From Dastarcus helophoroides (lineage: Eukaryota > Arthropoda > Insecta > Coleoptera > Bothrideridae): a stretch of 64,000 bases of DNA. The position numbers and the translations under genes were made by a program. The stretch is taken from NCBI GenBank assembly GCA_028583605.1, contig CM053331.1:14120857-14184856 (forward strand). Direction: 5' to 3'. Below, one piece after another: positions 58,801 to 64,000 of the stretch (positions are counted from its first letter, which is position 1; the number at the start of each line of letters is the position of its first letter). The notes under the pieces were generated by a model. The model was given only the letters and a program-made list of their open reading frames with translations. It did no database searches and was not told the DNA's origin.

Positions 58801-61276
58801 GAAATATTAGTTTTGACAAATGACCAATTAAATGTTCTGTAATTAAACAGTTAAACGTGCTTAAAATTGAAAATATGTACAACCGCAACCATAGACTAGT
58901 TTCGGCCTTCCTTGGCCTCGTCAGCATGGTACGGTGGTTGTATACACTTCCAATTTAAAGCCGTTAGTCAGTCGTATAAGTATCCAAGAGAGCAAACCTC
59001 CATCTGGTGACTTGTAACTGACTTTTAACTGTTTATTACGCAAACATCTTCGGTACATGCTAATTGAAGCATTACTCTCTGCTGAGATAATAAGCCTTGT
59101 ATATACGAATATATACAAGTTTATTACGATGCAATTGAAATCTAATTTCATTAGAATCTAATGAAAATTAGACCACAATTGCAAAGTTCACGTAGATGAG
59201 GCAAAGCTTGTATCACGGGTTGCATCGCAACATCCATAGATACAAACGTCCTCGGCGTGACTTTACTTTCATCTAGTTTATCTAGCAAACTAGATGAAAG
59301 TAAAGTCACGCCGAGGACGTTTGTATCTATGGATGTTGCGATGCAACCCGTGATACAAGCTTTGCCTCATCTACGTGAACTTTGCAATTGTGGTCTAATT
59401 TTCATTAGATTCTAATGAAATTAGATTTCAATTGCATCGTAATAAACTTGTATATATTCGTATATACAAGGCTTATTATTTCAGCAGAAATATTAGTAAC
59501 AACAATATAAAAACAATGCCTCTTCAAAAATTTCAAACTGCGAGGTGAACACCATGTTCCATCTAAAACGTACCCTTTTGCAACATCATTTGCAGAGTTA
59601 ATAAGCTAATAATTTTAATACATTACATGGATTCCTACGTAATTTTTTCCAATTTTTTCATTTATTTACAAGACGGAACAATTGAACGTAAAAGAGAAAA
59701 GATACTGATGTAAATTGTATTTTTTAAAATAGAACACCCTGTATATTTTGTCCGATTGGATAGATAATTAAATTTTCTTTACGAATATATAACATTTGAC
59801 ATATCTTCCACTAAAAGTTGTTGATTTAAACGTTGTTATACTTCGAGAGTCATTAGATTTAATAATTTGCAAAGATTGTTCAATTCCAAAAATGACATAT
59901 TGCAACATTCCCGGTTTGATAGAAAATGATGGGCAGTTAAAAACGACGCCCACTCTTAGGCCGTTTTTAGAGTCACGCGGGTAGCACCCGTCACCCGCGC
60001 GCGTGTAGGCAGAATACATTTGTTTGCAGCAAGTTATTTAGAGTGGAACGGGTGACCGCGTGCGGGTGCCTCACCCGTCGCGGGTGTCTTTTGCACCCGC
60101 GCCTACTCTCACGCCTCGCGGGCACCCGCTCGCGTGAAAGCCATTGAGACATATTATGTCTTTCAGTGTGACACGGGCCATTTGTTCATTTTTTCCTATG
60201 GTGTACAATCATGAATATTGAATATATCGAAACTGAAAGCTTAGTTATTGACGAATTTGCTGTGCGCATGGGGAGGACTCATTTATACTTATAATATCTG
60301 CAAACACCCGTCCGTTACCCGCGTGACTCTAAAAGGCGAAACAGAGAAAACTTTAGCGGGTGCTCAGGTTTGACAAAAATCGCGCGGGTGACGGGTGCCA
60401 CCCGCGTGACTCTAAAAACGGCCTTAGTGTTTGACCAAAGTTAGTGATAGTGACGTTTATTTTATGTTAAAATACAACTTCGTTTAAGTCATAAACGGAG
60501 TGCCAGATATATCAAGTATTATATATTTTTAAAAGACATTCAATTCTCTATCCAATCATTCAAAAATATACAGGGTGTTCAATTTAAAAAATTACAGCTT
60601 ATATTCGTATCTTTTTTCTCCTACGTTCGATTGTTTATGCTTGTGAAAAAAAAAAATGGAACAAATTACGTAACAATTATTGATCTATCAACTGTGTAGA
60701 TGATGTTTAGAAAAAGTACGTCTTATTGTTAGATTGAATACGGTGTACATTACTGCAGACGTATTTAAGTGCCAACATGTATGCCGCATACCGTAAGTTC
60801 CCATATTGAAGATCTTCTAACTCGAGTAACTTCTGAATAAAATTAATTTATTTTTTTCAAGAAGACCACATTTGAGAAATAAACAATTCGCATCCTAATA
60901 ACGCATTTCTTGTATCAGTCAATCGTTGGAAAATGTTATAATAAAATGAAAAAAAAAAAAAAAAGATTGATATGATATGGACCTGCTATGTGCAATATGC
61001 CACAAATATCGTAAAATAATAAGCCTGTGGGAATCCAAAATAATGAAAAAACTGAAGAAATAATTTACTTACTTTATCCATCAACTGTCGCACAATTCCA
61101 TTCCATTCGCCCGTTTCTAAGTCTATGGCTCCGTATTTTCCATCAGGTACAAGCTCAATTCGATATTCGAATCCTACCATCGACGCTATTTCTTTAAGCA
61201 GGTCAATGCAGAAGCCCATGTATCTGTCGTTACCGGAGAGATTTGGCTGATTCCTAAGCATTACATAAGGCTGTTC
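19604..61276 (-). CDS. Kainate-type ionotropic glutamate receptor gene, 3' two-thirds (gene-level entry)
   Basis: This gene encodes a ligand-gated cation channel subunit at the plasma membrane, opened by glutamate. Eight minus-strand coding exons are placed: 61073-61276, 46448-46552, 42193-42447 (alternative), 32208-32465 (alternative), 30583-30780, 27677-27949, 21707-21925 and 19604-19849. All listed junctions are phase 0 and have GT-AG borders. With either pore exon the joined coding part is about 500 residues: S1, M1, re-entrant pore loop, M2, M3, S2, M4 and cytoplasmic tail. Kept hallmarks are the S1 Arg in [22 protein letters not shown] in M3, GSTMTFF and MEST in S2. The amino-terminal domain and signal peptide are not in the window. 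The sequence is kainate-like rather than NMDA-like. Introns reach about 14.5 kb and are full of transposons. Confidence 0.93.
19850..21706 (-). other. Receptor intron before the tail exon
   Basis: This intron is about 1.9 kb, bounded by GTAAGT and TTTTAG. No exon or clear transposon seen inside. Confidence 0.7.
21707..21925 (-). CDS. Receptor exon: end of S2 and M4
   Basis: It encodes 73 residues starting [18 protein letters not shown], the last helix of the ligand-binding domain. A charged linker follows, then the M4 helix [19 protein letters not shown] and the juxtamembrane [12 protein letters not shown]. Borders are ATTATTGCAG (acceptor) and GTAAGT (donor at 21701-21706). The LYDKWW motif and the [10 protein letters not shown] entry to M4 are typical of insect kainate receptor subunits. 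Confidence 0.95.
22498..22920 (-). pseudogene. LINE (Jockey-like) reverse transcriptase, downstream part
   Basis: Reading the minus strand from about 22916 gives [20 protein letters not shown], then [16 protein letters not shown]. After a stop it continues as [29 protein letters not shown], and [20 protein letters not shown]. These match the post-catalytic thumb region of Jockey/CR1-type reverse transcriptases. The upstream catalytic part resumes at 24625, on the other side of a nested insertion. Confidence 0.8.
22923..23232 (+). mobile_element. Solo LTR, diverged relative of the 6.9 kb copy
   Basis: It begins TGTAACACAA and shares with 6884-7219 the GCAGATAAGCG block, the TTCTAGAACC block, a TATA box (CTATAAATAGG at about 23071), AATAAAGTG at about 23183 and ACAATTCACG. 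Its last bases (after AACGCGC) have diverged, so the right border is uncertain by a few bases. It sits at the left edge of the Tc1-like element described next. Confidence 0.75.
23233..24624. mobile_element. Tc1/mariner-like element with very long inverted repeats
   Basis: The left arm (about 23250-23900) and the right arm (about 24050-24600) are inverted copies. One sign is TTTTCAGTTTTTTCTAAATA at the right against its complement at the left; another is a shared GGGCAAAG.AGTGCAGAATT block. The right end reads AACCTG followed by TATA, giving a TA-type target. It has no transposase frame. A related end sequence is at about 54680-54760. Confidence 0.65.
24625..24830 (-). pseudogene. LINE (Jockey-like) reverse transcriptase, catalytic part
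   Basis: Minus-strand translation reads [20 protein letters not shown] then DILDVVDV. This is the PQGS...PLLF block before the catalytic FADD motif. Next comes a decayed version of the FADD motif itself, followed by LKI, where the Tc1-like element interrupts. The missing codons resume on the far side at about 22916. Confidence 0.75.
25370..25575. repeat. Diverged repeat shared with about 26590-26775
   Basis: Both blocks share an order of short matches: a TTTGAACAT stretch, a GGTTTxGATCTT stretch, and TCGTCxGTTTGGTA. The second copy lies inside the inverted-repeat element at 26219. The class is unknown. Confidence 0.35.
26219..27471. mobile_element. Tc1/mariner-like MITE with about 210-bp inverted repeats
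   Basis: It begins CAGTGTGTCCC next to TA (26217-26218) and ends with AACACACTG next to TA (27472-27473). The arms run about 26219-26440 and 27260-27471. Shared blocks include TTTCTTTTTTATTTGTG, AAAAGTCATTCT and TTTTGGCAGTATCAAAAA. There is no transposase. It lies in the receptor intron about 200 bp beyond the S2 exon's 5'-intron donor side. Confidence 0.85.
27677..27949 (-). CDS. Receptor exon: S2 ligand-binding lobe
   Basis: It encodes 91 residues from [20 protein letters not shown] to ISLAILELQ. It contains [14 protein letters not shown], whose Glu contacts the amino group of bound glutamate in this family, and [18 protein letters not shown], the hallmark of the second lobe. Acceptor TTTTTCAG at 27950-27952, donor GTAAGC at 27671-27676. 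Confidence 0.96.
27950..28637 (-). other. Receptor intron part, repeat-derived
   Basis: A relative of the 8.2/11.7 kb repeat lies at about 28230-28400, followed by A/T-rich filler. No exon seen. Confidence 0.4.
28699..28741 (-). ncRNA. Hammerhead ribozyme (a)
   Basis: Minus strand: stem I ACCATA / TATGGT (6 Watson-Crick pairs), core CTGATGA, stem II GGCC-loop-GGCC, GAAA, then a minimal stem III (C-TA-G) and cleavage site GTT. All invariant core bases are present. The short stem III means it probably needs to dimerise to cleave. Confidence 0.8.
29146..29188 (+). ncRNA. Hammerhead ribozyme (b)
   Basis: Plus strand: stem I ACCGTA / TATGGT (one G-T pair), core CTGATGA, stem II GGCC AAGGAA GGCC, GAAA, CTA, cleavage triplet GTC ending at 29182. 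The outer part of stem I can extend by AACC/GGTT after an internal loop, as in type I hammerheads. Confidence 0.85.
29340..30480. repeat. A/T-rich filler tract in receptor intron
   Basis: Over 1 kb of phased AAATTT-like strings, similar to the interior of the hAT-like element at 15433. It ends at a small GC-rich patch with CCCGCGGACAAAGTAGCGGG (about 30479). No terminal repeats were identified. Confidence 0.4.
30583..30780 (-). CDS. Receptor exon: M3 and start of S2
   Basis: It encodes 66 residues: [20 protein letters not shown], then the gate motif [15 protein letters not shown], a linker, and [13 protein letters not shown], where the GST backbone and hydroxyls bind the ligand gamma-carboxylate in this family. 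Acceptor TTTCGCAG at 30781-30783, donor GTACGT at 30577-30582. SYTANLAAF is intact, so this is not an atypical ionotropic receptor (IR). Confidence 0.96.
30784..31531. other. Receptor intron, no feature recognised
   Basis: AT-rich, no exon or bounded repeat seen. Confidence 0.4.
31536..32087. mobile_element. piggyBac-like MITE (TTAA ends)
   Basis: TTAA stands at both ends (31532-31535 and 32088-32091). The inner ends are inverted: CCCGGCGATAGTCGCGC at the left and GCGCGACTACCGCCTG at the right. A second inner inverted pair uses AGACCCAA / TTGGGTCT. GCGCGACTA-type motifs recur inside (about 31720 and 31760). No transposase is present. Confidence 0.65.
32208..32465 (-). CDS. Receptor alternative exon B: M1, pore loop with Gln at the Q/R site, M2
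   Basis: It encodes 86 residues: [21 protein letters not shown]1 (about residues 20-40, ending [10 protein letters not shown]), a loop with [14 protein letters not shown], and the pore segment [21 protein letters not shown]. The first Gln of MQQGSD is the Q/R site (codon CAA), and Asp is kept four residues later, as in calcium-permeable subunits. Acceptor TTGTTTAAG at 32466-32467, donor GTACCA at 32202-32207. Both ends are phase 0, identical to exon A at 42193, so only one would normally be used per mRNA. This exon is closest to the usual insect consensus. Confidence 0.95.
32521..33485. mobile_element. Foldback element, about 1 kb, beside alternative exon B
   Basis: The arms (about 32521-32800 and 33220-33485) are inverted copies with shared outer GGxTCATAGTACACCCC. 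They also share TTATGTCAAAATTTG, AAAAGTGACxGCAGTxGAAAT, and TTTAAAAATCxAAAATTA with its GGTGTT neighbour. There is no coding sequence. Its left edge is about 55 bases upstream of the acceptor of exon B. Confidence 0.75.
33623..35011 (+). mobile_element. Mariner-like transposon, copy 2
   Basis: Same inverted ends as copy 1 (CCGGGATATCAAAAATTATC), with TA on both sides (33621-33622 and 35012-35013). The length is 1389 bp with no nested insertion, so it shows the original structure of the family. Confidence 0.93.
33764..34830 (+). pseudogene. Dead mariner-family transposase (copy 2)
   Basis: It starts [20 protein letters not shown] and reads through RCLDN-type helix-turn-helix sequence to LKRLSQEI, where TAA (34084-34086) breaks it. 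After that the frame gives [30 protein letters not shown] (first Asp), [19 protein letters not shown], and a stop after AELVQH (34472-34474). The second acid block (YFQHD) sits beyond a frame change. A small deletion near 34625 damages the block holding the third acid. It ends with [20 protein letters not shown] and [15 protein letters not shown]. Several lesions are independent of those in copy 1, so both died separately. Confidence 0.88.
35014..36460. other. Receptor intron, no feature recognised
   Basis: AT-rich; no exon or bounded repeat found. Confidence 0.4.
36466..37835 (+). pseudogene. LINE reverse transcriptase pseudogene
   Basis: Pieces in shifting frames read [59 protein letters not shown] (motif A), [15 protein letters not shown] (motif B), [20 protein letters not shown] (motif C) and [11 protein letters not shown] (thumb). 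A C-terminal part has [10 protein letters not shown] and a basic RRRGRPK-type end. Many stops and frame changes (for example at about 36766, 36843 and 37254). The 5' half with the endonuclease is missing, the usual 5' truncation of LINEs. The order and the C-terminal GWWGH block point to a non-LTR family; the exact clade was not settled. Confidence 0.9.
37836..41805. other. Receptor intron, about 4 kb without recognised gene
   Basis: No exon recognised. The open frame at 39161-39391 follows a modestly GC-richer patch (39090-39175) but shows no known motif. Confidence 0.4.
41809..41881 (-). pseudogene. tRNA-like sequence (probable tRNA pseudogene)
   Basis: The minus strand has a perfect T-arm (CCGGG-TTCAATC-TCCGG), a D-arm-like AATTGGTAGGGC and a 3' end TGCCAATC. 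The 5' side cannot pair with that acceptor strand, and the anticodon stem has mismatches with no T at position 33. So it looks like a degraded tRNA or a tRNA-derived SINE head. The B-box-like GGTTCAATC is intact. Confidence 0.45.
42193..42447 (-). CDS. Receptor alternative exon A: M1, pore loop with Arg at the Q/R site, M2
   Basis: It encodes 85 residues: [20 protein letters not shown], an M1 rich in Phe ending [10 protein letters not shown], a loop with [14 protein letters not shown], and the pore segment [21 protein letters not shown] (split here as motif only). Aligned with exon B, the Q/R site is Arg (codon CGA), the following Gly is Pro, and the Asp four residues on is Gly. Acceptor ACCTAG at 42448-42449, donor GTATTT (weak consensus) at 42187-42192. 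Both ends are phase 0. The frame is intact despite about 40% identity with exon B, arguing for selection. It could alternatively be a leftover of a tandem gene copy, but S1, M3, S2 and M4 exist only once here. Confidence 0.9.
42448..43745. other. Receptor intron, no feature recognised
   Basis: AT-rich; no exon recognised. Confidence 0.4.
43750..44480. other. GC-richer island of unknown origin inside the receptor intron
   Basis: About 700 bases are much less AT-rich than anything around, with blocks such as GGTATTCCCGGAATAAACAG and CACGCGGCAGAGCCAACCAA. No long frame or known motif was recognised. It may be the 5' part of a retrotransposon (untranslated or gag-like region), which is a guess from composition only. 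Confidence 0.45.
44950..45061. repeat. TA-rich tract with a 34-bp perfect palindrome
   Basis: GGTATATTTATATACC, a run of TATTA-type repeats, and then a perfect palindrome at 45028-45061 with half-site ACCTGAATATTTCATTA. Confidence 0.85.
45062..46447. other. Receptor intron, no feature recognised
   Basis: No exon or bounded repeat found. Confidence 0.4.
46448..46552 (-). CDS. Receptor exon: late S1 up to pre-M1
   Basis: It encodes 35 residues from [20 protein letters not shown] to LGISILFK. It holds the Thr and Arg (TINYARE) that bind the alpha-carboxylate of glutamate in this family, and [13 protein letters not shown] leading to M1. Acceptor TTATTACAG at 46553-46555, donor GTAAGC at 46442-46447. 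The frame is open further upstream to 46609, but the internal TTACAG acceptor restores the expected QLMDK-KADLAV joint with the previous exon. Confidence 0.95.
46556..50484. other. Receptor intron, largely featureless
   Basis: A/T-rich filler tract at about 46900-47700. A small inverted repeat (49823-49849 / 49881-49907) reads ATTCATAACTATTAAA at its outer end. No exon recognised. Confidence 0.4.
50485..50762 (+). mobile_element. Solo LTR relative, truncated and diverged
   Basis: It begins TGTAACAAAA. It shares CGGCAGATAAG, a TTCTAGAAACCGGAACGG block and TTTGGAAATAAAGTG-TTACAATTCACG with the LTRs at 6884 and 22923. The TATA-box segment is missing, and the last 30 or so bases of the 6884 copy are absent. 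Confidence 0.65.
50930..51925 (-). pseudogene. Relic of a multicopy, transposon-associated protein gene
   Basis: Minus-strand pieces in order: [38 protein letters not shown] then VDDCYFCMT, a [10 protein letters not shown] piece, [20 protein letters not shown] then [25 protein letters not shown] then [20 protein letters not shown] and [12 protein letters not shown], and a [13 protein letters not shown] end. The order matches a family of uncharacterised multicopy proteins in insects and cnidarians that I associate with mobile DNA; I cannot name its transposon class. Stops and frame changes separate the pieces, so it is dead. Confidence 0.65.
51926..52990. other. Receptor intron, no feature recognised
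   Basis: Open frames at 52469-52917 on both strands show no known motif. Confidence 0.35.
53000..54320. repeat. A-rich filler tract (plus strand purine bias)
   Basis: About 1.3 kb of AAAAATTTT / GAAATTTTC-like strings. It is the longest such tract outside the nested hAT-like element. The DNA just right of it (about 54680-54760) resembles the end of the Tc1-like element at 24560-24640, so it may be the filler of a related element. Confidence 0.5.
54321..58798. other. Receptor intron, mostly featureless
   Basis: Apart from the hairpin at 56241-56356, no exon, RNA gene or bounded transposon was recognised. Confidence 0.4.
56241..56356. repeat. Long hairpin (about 54-bp arms, 6-base loop)
   Basis: The arms 56241-56295 and 56302-56356 pair with few mismatches around the loop GCTCTA. 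One arm contains AAGAAAGATTAAAAAACA and the other a near-perfect complement. The size and single loop resemble a microRNA precursor or a small foldback MITE; the sequence alone cannot decide. Confidence 0.6.
58812..59484 (-). mobile_element. Penelope-like retroelement copy with inverted duplication and 13-bp target duplication
   Basis: Same family as 28638-29206. CAGAAATATTAGT flanks both sides (58799-58811 and 59485-59497). On the minus strand the copy ends with a hammerhead followed by about 75 bases. Its upstream 201 bp are also present as an inverted copy (59079-59279 against 59287-59487) around a 7-base loop. The arms differ at only one position that I could find. No protein-coding part remains. 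Confidence 0.7.
58888..58930 (-). ncRNA. Hammerhead ribozyme (c)
   Basis: Minus strand: stem I ACCATG / TATGGT, core CTGACGA (position 7 is C instead of T, a position that tolerates any base), stem II GGCC AAGGAA GGCC, GAAA, CTA, cleavage triplet GTC. Same architecture and spacing as (a) and (b). Confidence 0.8.
59668..60644. mobile_element. Element with about 107-bp inverted ends, carrying a nested MITE
   Basis: The arms at about 59668-59775 and 60538-60644 are inverted. Shared blocks include GAACACCCTGTATATTTT, GATTGGATAGA and a CAATxGAACGTA stretch. The GC-rich element at 59959 is inserted in its interior. Confidence 0.65.
59959..60423. mobile_element. GC-rich Harbinger-like MITE (465 bp, TTA ends)
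   Basis: It begins GGCCGTTTTTAGAGTCACGC and ends with its exact complement. TTA flanks both sides (59956-59958 and 60424-60426), the target type of PIF/Harbinger elements. Inner GGGTG / CACCC strings recur (ACCCGCGCG, CACCCGTCACCC) and make it by far the most GC-rich block in the window. No coding sequence. Confidence 0.75.
61073..61276 (-). CDS. Receptor exon: early S1 of the ligand-binding domain
   Basis: It encodes 68 residues beginning [20 protein letters not shown], then [20 protein letters not shown] and [20 protein letters not shown] to QLMDK. The EQPYVM start and GFCIDLL...LVPDGKYG are hallmarks of the kainate/AMPA S1 lobe. Acceptor GCTCTGCTAG at 61277-61278, donor GTAAGT at 61067-61072. 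Further upstream coding exons were not found to 64000, so the amino-terminal domain lies outside. Confidence 0.95.
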
Positions 61277-61897
61277 CTAGCAGAGCAACAAAATAACTTC
61301 TATTACGTCTACTTCTAGCCAAATATGATACGTTGAAAATAGCATTAAACATCAGGTATTACCCATTCTTGTACCAATGTATGTATTAGTTTAAGTGCAG
61401 TTTCATTTGTAAGGAAACGCCGTAATTTCATTTAAAGAAAATACCTAAAATAATTTTGGAATTTTTATTTTTTCTTTAGCATTTTTATGCAAATATGTGA
61501 CTAATATCGATTTTCATTTTATAAAAATGATAGTATAATAGTAGGTAACCAGAATTCACCTGGAGTTGTCATCTATTATGCATATGTAAAGAGTACACAT
61601 TTAATTTATGTATTTTTTTAAAGTAATTTGGGTAAAGCAGCATGTATAAAGCAAATAATTATCTAGAAATACTGTTATTTAAATCTACGTTAAGAAAATG
61701 ACCTGATACTAGAACACCGCACAACATTGAAAAATCTTTAGAGAAAGCAAGTTTATTCAACCGTCTTTGTAGATGCTGCTGAAGTTTTCCATTAAATTAT
61801 AGGTAACTATTCTACAAATTACAAATACTTTTCCTCAAGCAATATTCACAACTAAGATAATATATTTAAAATTTAAACAGAAAGAAGATTATTTAAT

Positions 61898-62170
61898 ACA
61901 GAAGAGAAATTTCAGCGGAAGTGCTACAAGGTAACGTACCGGGCCCACTACTATATTTAGTATACACAAGTAATATTCTAAAACATGAACAAGATATAAC
62001 AGCAAAGTTTTTCGACCATACAGAAGTTATGACAGTTGAAAATATTCGCAGAGGTAAAATTTCAAACCTCCATTGATAAAATAAGCTCATGTATCAAAGT
62101 TTGGCGCGCATCAAACCAAATGAAAGTAAGTCGGAACGTGTAGGTATAGACTGTAGACTTTACACAACGG
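61898..62170 (+). pseudogene. Jockey-like LINE reverse transcriptase fragment
   Basis: Plus-strand translation reads ISAEVLQGNVPGPLLYLVYT, then SNILKHEQDITAKFFDHTEV. This corresponds to motif B (PQGSVLGPLLY) and a decayed FADD motif. A frame change leads to KISSCIKVWRASNQMKV, the thumb. It is of a different subfamily from the LINE split at 22.9/24.6 kb. Confidence 0.75.
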
Positions 62171-62217
62171 GTCCGTTCGTCCATAGAGATTGATTCACAA
62201 TTCAATTCATATATTTT

Positions 62218-64000
62218 CAGGGCTTCGAACCGTTATTTTTTTCGTTCCGGTTTTCGGTTTTTGTTCCAGCAAAAAAATTACATCGATTCAGTTCCGGTTT
62301 TCGTCCCGACAAAAATAACTGTTTATTCTTCATGGTGAACTCTTATTGACCGGAAATATTATGTTTATAAATTTTATTTAACATTTCTTCGGCCCAGTTT
62401 GAATAAACCTATTCCTTTAACGGAACGAACGGACGGCAAATGGTGAGTGCTTCTAACTACCAAGCTGAAGAGATTTCGGCGGTTAGGAACAGTAGTCACC
62501 AAGAGCATGTAAGTTCGACCCACAAGTGTAGTTCAATGCCGGAAGGGGTATTAGCCCTCGGAGTAGTTGTTTCTTCTGAATCGGGCTTCAAATATTTAAA
62601 TTTTTACTGCAGTAAATTTTTGATGAAACGTCTATTCATGTCAAAAAAATGTTTATATTTTTTAAAATTTTTATTTTTAAGAATTTTTTCCTCATTGTTC
62701 CCTTTCCATGTTATGCACTGCCGACAAGCTCAAATGAGAGCGAAACATCGATGCCCAGTGCTACAACTTTTTTATGTATTTTTTTATATTTTCATAATTA
62801 ATAAAAAAAAACGAATTTTTTTTCATATCTAATTTTGGTTTTCTGTTTTTTATTTTTCATATTCTATTTAAAATAAACTTACCTCTTATTTTGTCAACTG
62901 TCATGAGGTGACGTTGTAAATAAATTTAAATATCCTGTAGTCATATTTCAAAAACTGTTTAGAATTTTGTCAACAAACAATAAAAATTTAAATATTTCCA
63001 AACTGGGCAGAAGAAATGTTAAATAAAATTAATAAACAAAAATAACGGTTTTTTCCGGTTTTCGGTTCAGTTCCGGGTGACCTTTTTTTTTGATTTTTCA
63101 TAAGTGTTTCGAATTAAAAATTGATTTTCGAACATAATTTAGAAAACGTTGTATCTTTTTTTTTCTTTAATATAACAACATGTAACTACTCGAACCTTGC
63201 CTAAAATTTAAGTAATATATTTTTTAAGTTAAAACATTTCAAGCTGAAACCCTGAATTTGGAGTTCAGTTTCAGTTCAAATTTAAAAAAAAACCTGAATT
63301 GAACGAAAAACTTAATCGGAATTTCGGGTTTAGAAATTTTAAATTTAAATTTAAATTTAAATTGATTGGAAACATTATCATTACTAATTTTATTTAACAT
63401 TTCTGCCTTAAATATTTCCCAAATGAGTAGCAAAAATGTTAAATTTAAATTTAAACTCGGAATTTTCATAAAAATGTTAAACTATATACCCAAGAGTTAA
63501 AAAGTTCTAGAATATATCAAATTTGACGAATTAAATATAAAATTTGAGAGACTTTTTATCATAATTTTGGTTTTTTAGCAAAGTTTTGATTTTAATTCAC
63601 TCTTTCTAACAAAATTGATTTTTGCTGTTTTGACTTTGTTTTCTTGAATTTTGAATTAAAAAGATCAAATTAAAAGAATAAATGAAAATGAAAAAGGCCA
63701 AAAATATAAAATGAAAAGTTTTAAATGAGATTTTGATGAAACAGTCAAAATTTCGAAAAAAGAACTTGGAATTTAACAGAAGAATTTTCAAAATATACTC
63801 CCTAATTTAGAGATATTGATCTTAAACCATAACATTCAATTTTTTTTTGGAAATCTTGCTAAAAACTTTAAAATTTCTAAAAAACTTTAAAATTTTTCAC
63901 AAAGTTTTGGTTAGTTTATTTACCTTCTTCCGATATTTTAACTTAACTTGTATGTACTTTTATTTTTTTTTCTCTAAAGTTTCGACTTTAAGTAAAATCT
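62218..64000. mobile_element. hAT-like element, second copy, with an internal insertion; right end not seen
   Basis: It starts CAGGGCTTCGAACCG, as at 7286, with the same GTTCCGGTTTTCGGTT-type subterminal motifs. Homology to the 7286 element breaks at about 62327 and resumes at about 63036 (AACGGTTTTTTCCGG, then GTTCCGGGTGAC). It then runs into A/T-rich filler up to the window edge. The right terminus is not in the window or has decayed. Confidence 0.65.
62363..63036. mobile_element. MITE-like insertion in the second hAT-like copy
   Basis: Inverted ends: ATTTTATTTAACATTTCTTC, then a GCCCAGTTTG block, at 62370-62402; its complement at 62997-63030. The open frame at 62440-62832 inside has no known motif and is probably fortuitous. 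Confidence 0.5.

Noticed and set aside
42193..61276. Two tandem receptor genes rather than one gene with alternative exons
   Set aside because: Not fully excluded, but only the M1-pore-M2 exon is duplicated. The first gene would lack M3, S2 and M4, and the second would lack S1, while together they make one complete set in the right order and phase.
62440..62832. 130-codon open frame on the plus strand
   Set aside because: It is the longest frame in the right part, but lies within a MITE-like insertion, ends in low-complexity Phe/Ile/Lys sequence and has no known motif.
45062..63000. Viral or endogenous viral sequence
   Set aside because: No viral structural or polymerase motif was recognised; all reverse transcriptase pieces fit LINEs and the LTRs stand alone.

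Overview
This is a window of an AT-rich animal genome, almost certainly an insect. It has long introns, spliced genes and many decayed transposons. A beetle-like genome is a guess from the repeat style, not something the sequence proves. There is no prokaryotic gene organisation, no CRISPR array and no complete single-exon host gene.

Two host genes can be supported, both on the minus strand. The larger is a kainate-type ionotropic glutamate receptor covering about 19.6-61.3 kb. I could place eight coding exons: two for the S1 half of the ligand-binding domain (61073-61276, 46448-46552), two versions of the M1/pore/M2 exon (42193-42447 and 32208-32465), M3 plus early S2 (30583-30780), S2 (27677-27949), M4 (21707-21925) and a proline-rich C-terminal tail with a stop (19604-19849). 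All junctions are phase 0 and have GT-AG borders. The amino-terminal domain must lie beyond the right edge. The second host gene is one exon (1876-2256) that resembles the luminal N-terminal domain of heparan-alpha-glucosaminide N-acetyltransferase (HGSNAT); its remaining exons would lie outside the window or were not recognised.

The most interesting host feature is the pair of M1/pore/M2 exons. They are interchangeable in phase and about 40% identical by hand alignment. They differ exactly at the Q/R site: Gln (CAA) in one, Arg (CGA) in the other. This suggests mutually exclusive splicing that gives receptors with different calcium permeability without RNA editing.

The introns and flanks are a transposon graveyard. 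They hold two dead mariner copies (one carrying a 2.1 kb hAT-like insertion with an 8-bp target duplication), another hAT-like element with an 8-bp duplication, solo LTRs (one with a TTAT duplication), a piggyBac-like MITE with TTAA ends, a GC-rich Harbinger-like MITE with TTA ends, several long-inverted-repeat Tc1/mariner-like elements, and fragments of at least three LINE reverse transcriptases. A LINE is split precisely by a Tc1-like element that itself carries an LTR. Two composite repeats (about 28.6-29.2 kb and 58.8-59.5 kb) contain three intact-looking hammerhead ribozyme cores of the short-stem-III type associated with Penelope-like retroelements. One copy has a 201-bp near-perfect palindrome and a 13-bp flanking duplication.

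Limits: everything here is from reading sequence by eye. Exon borders were checked by codon counts. Repeat borders marked 'about' are approximate.
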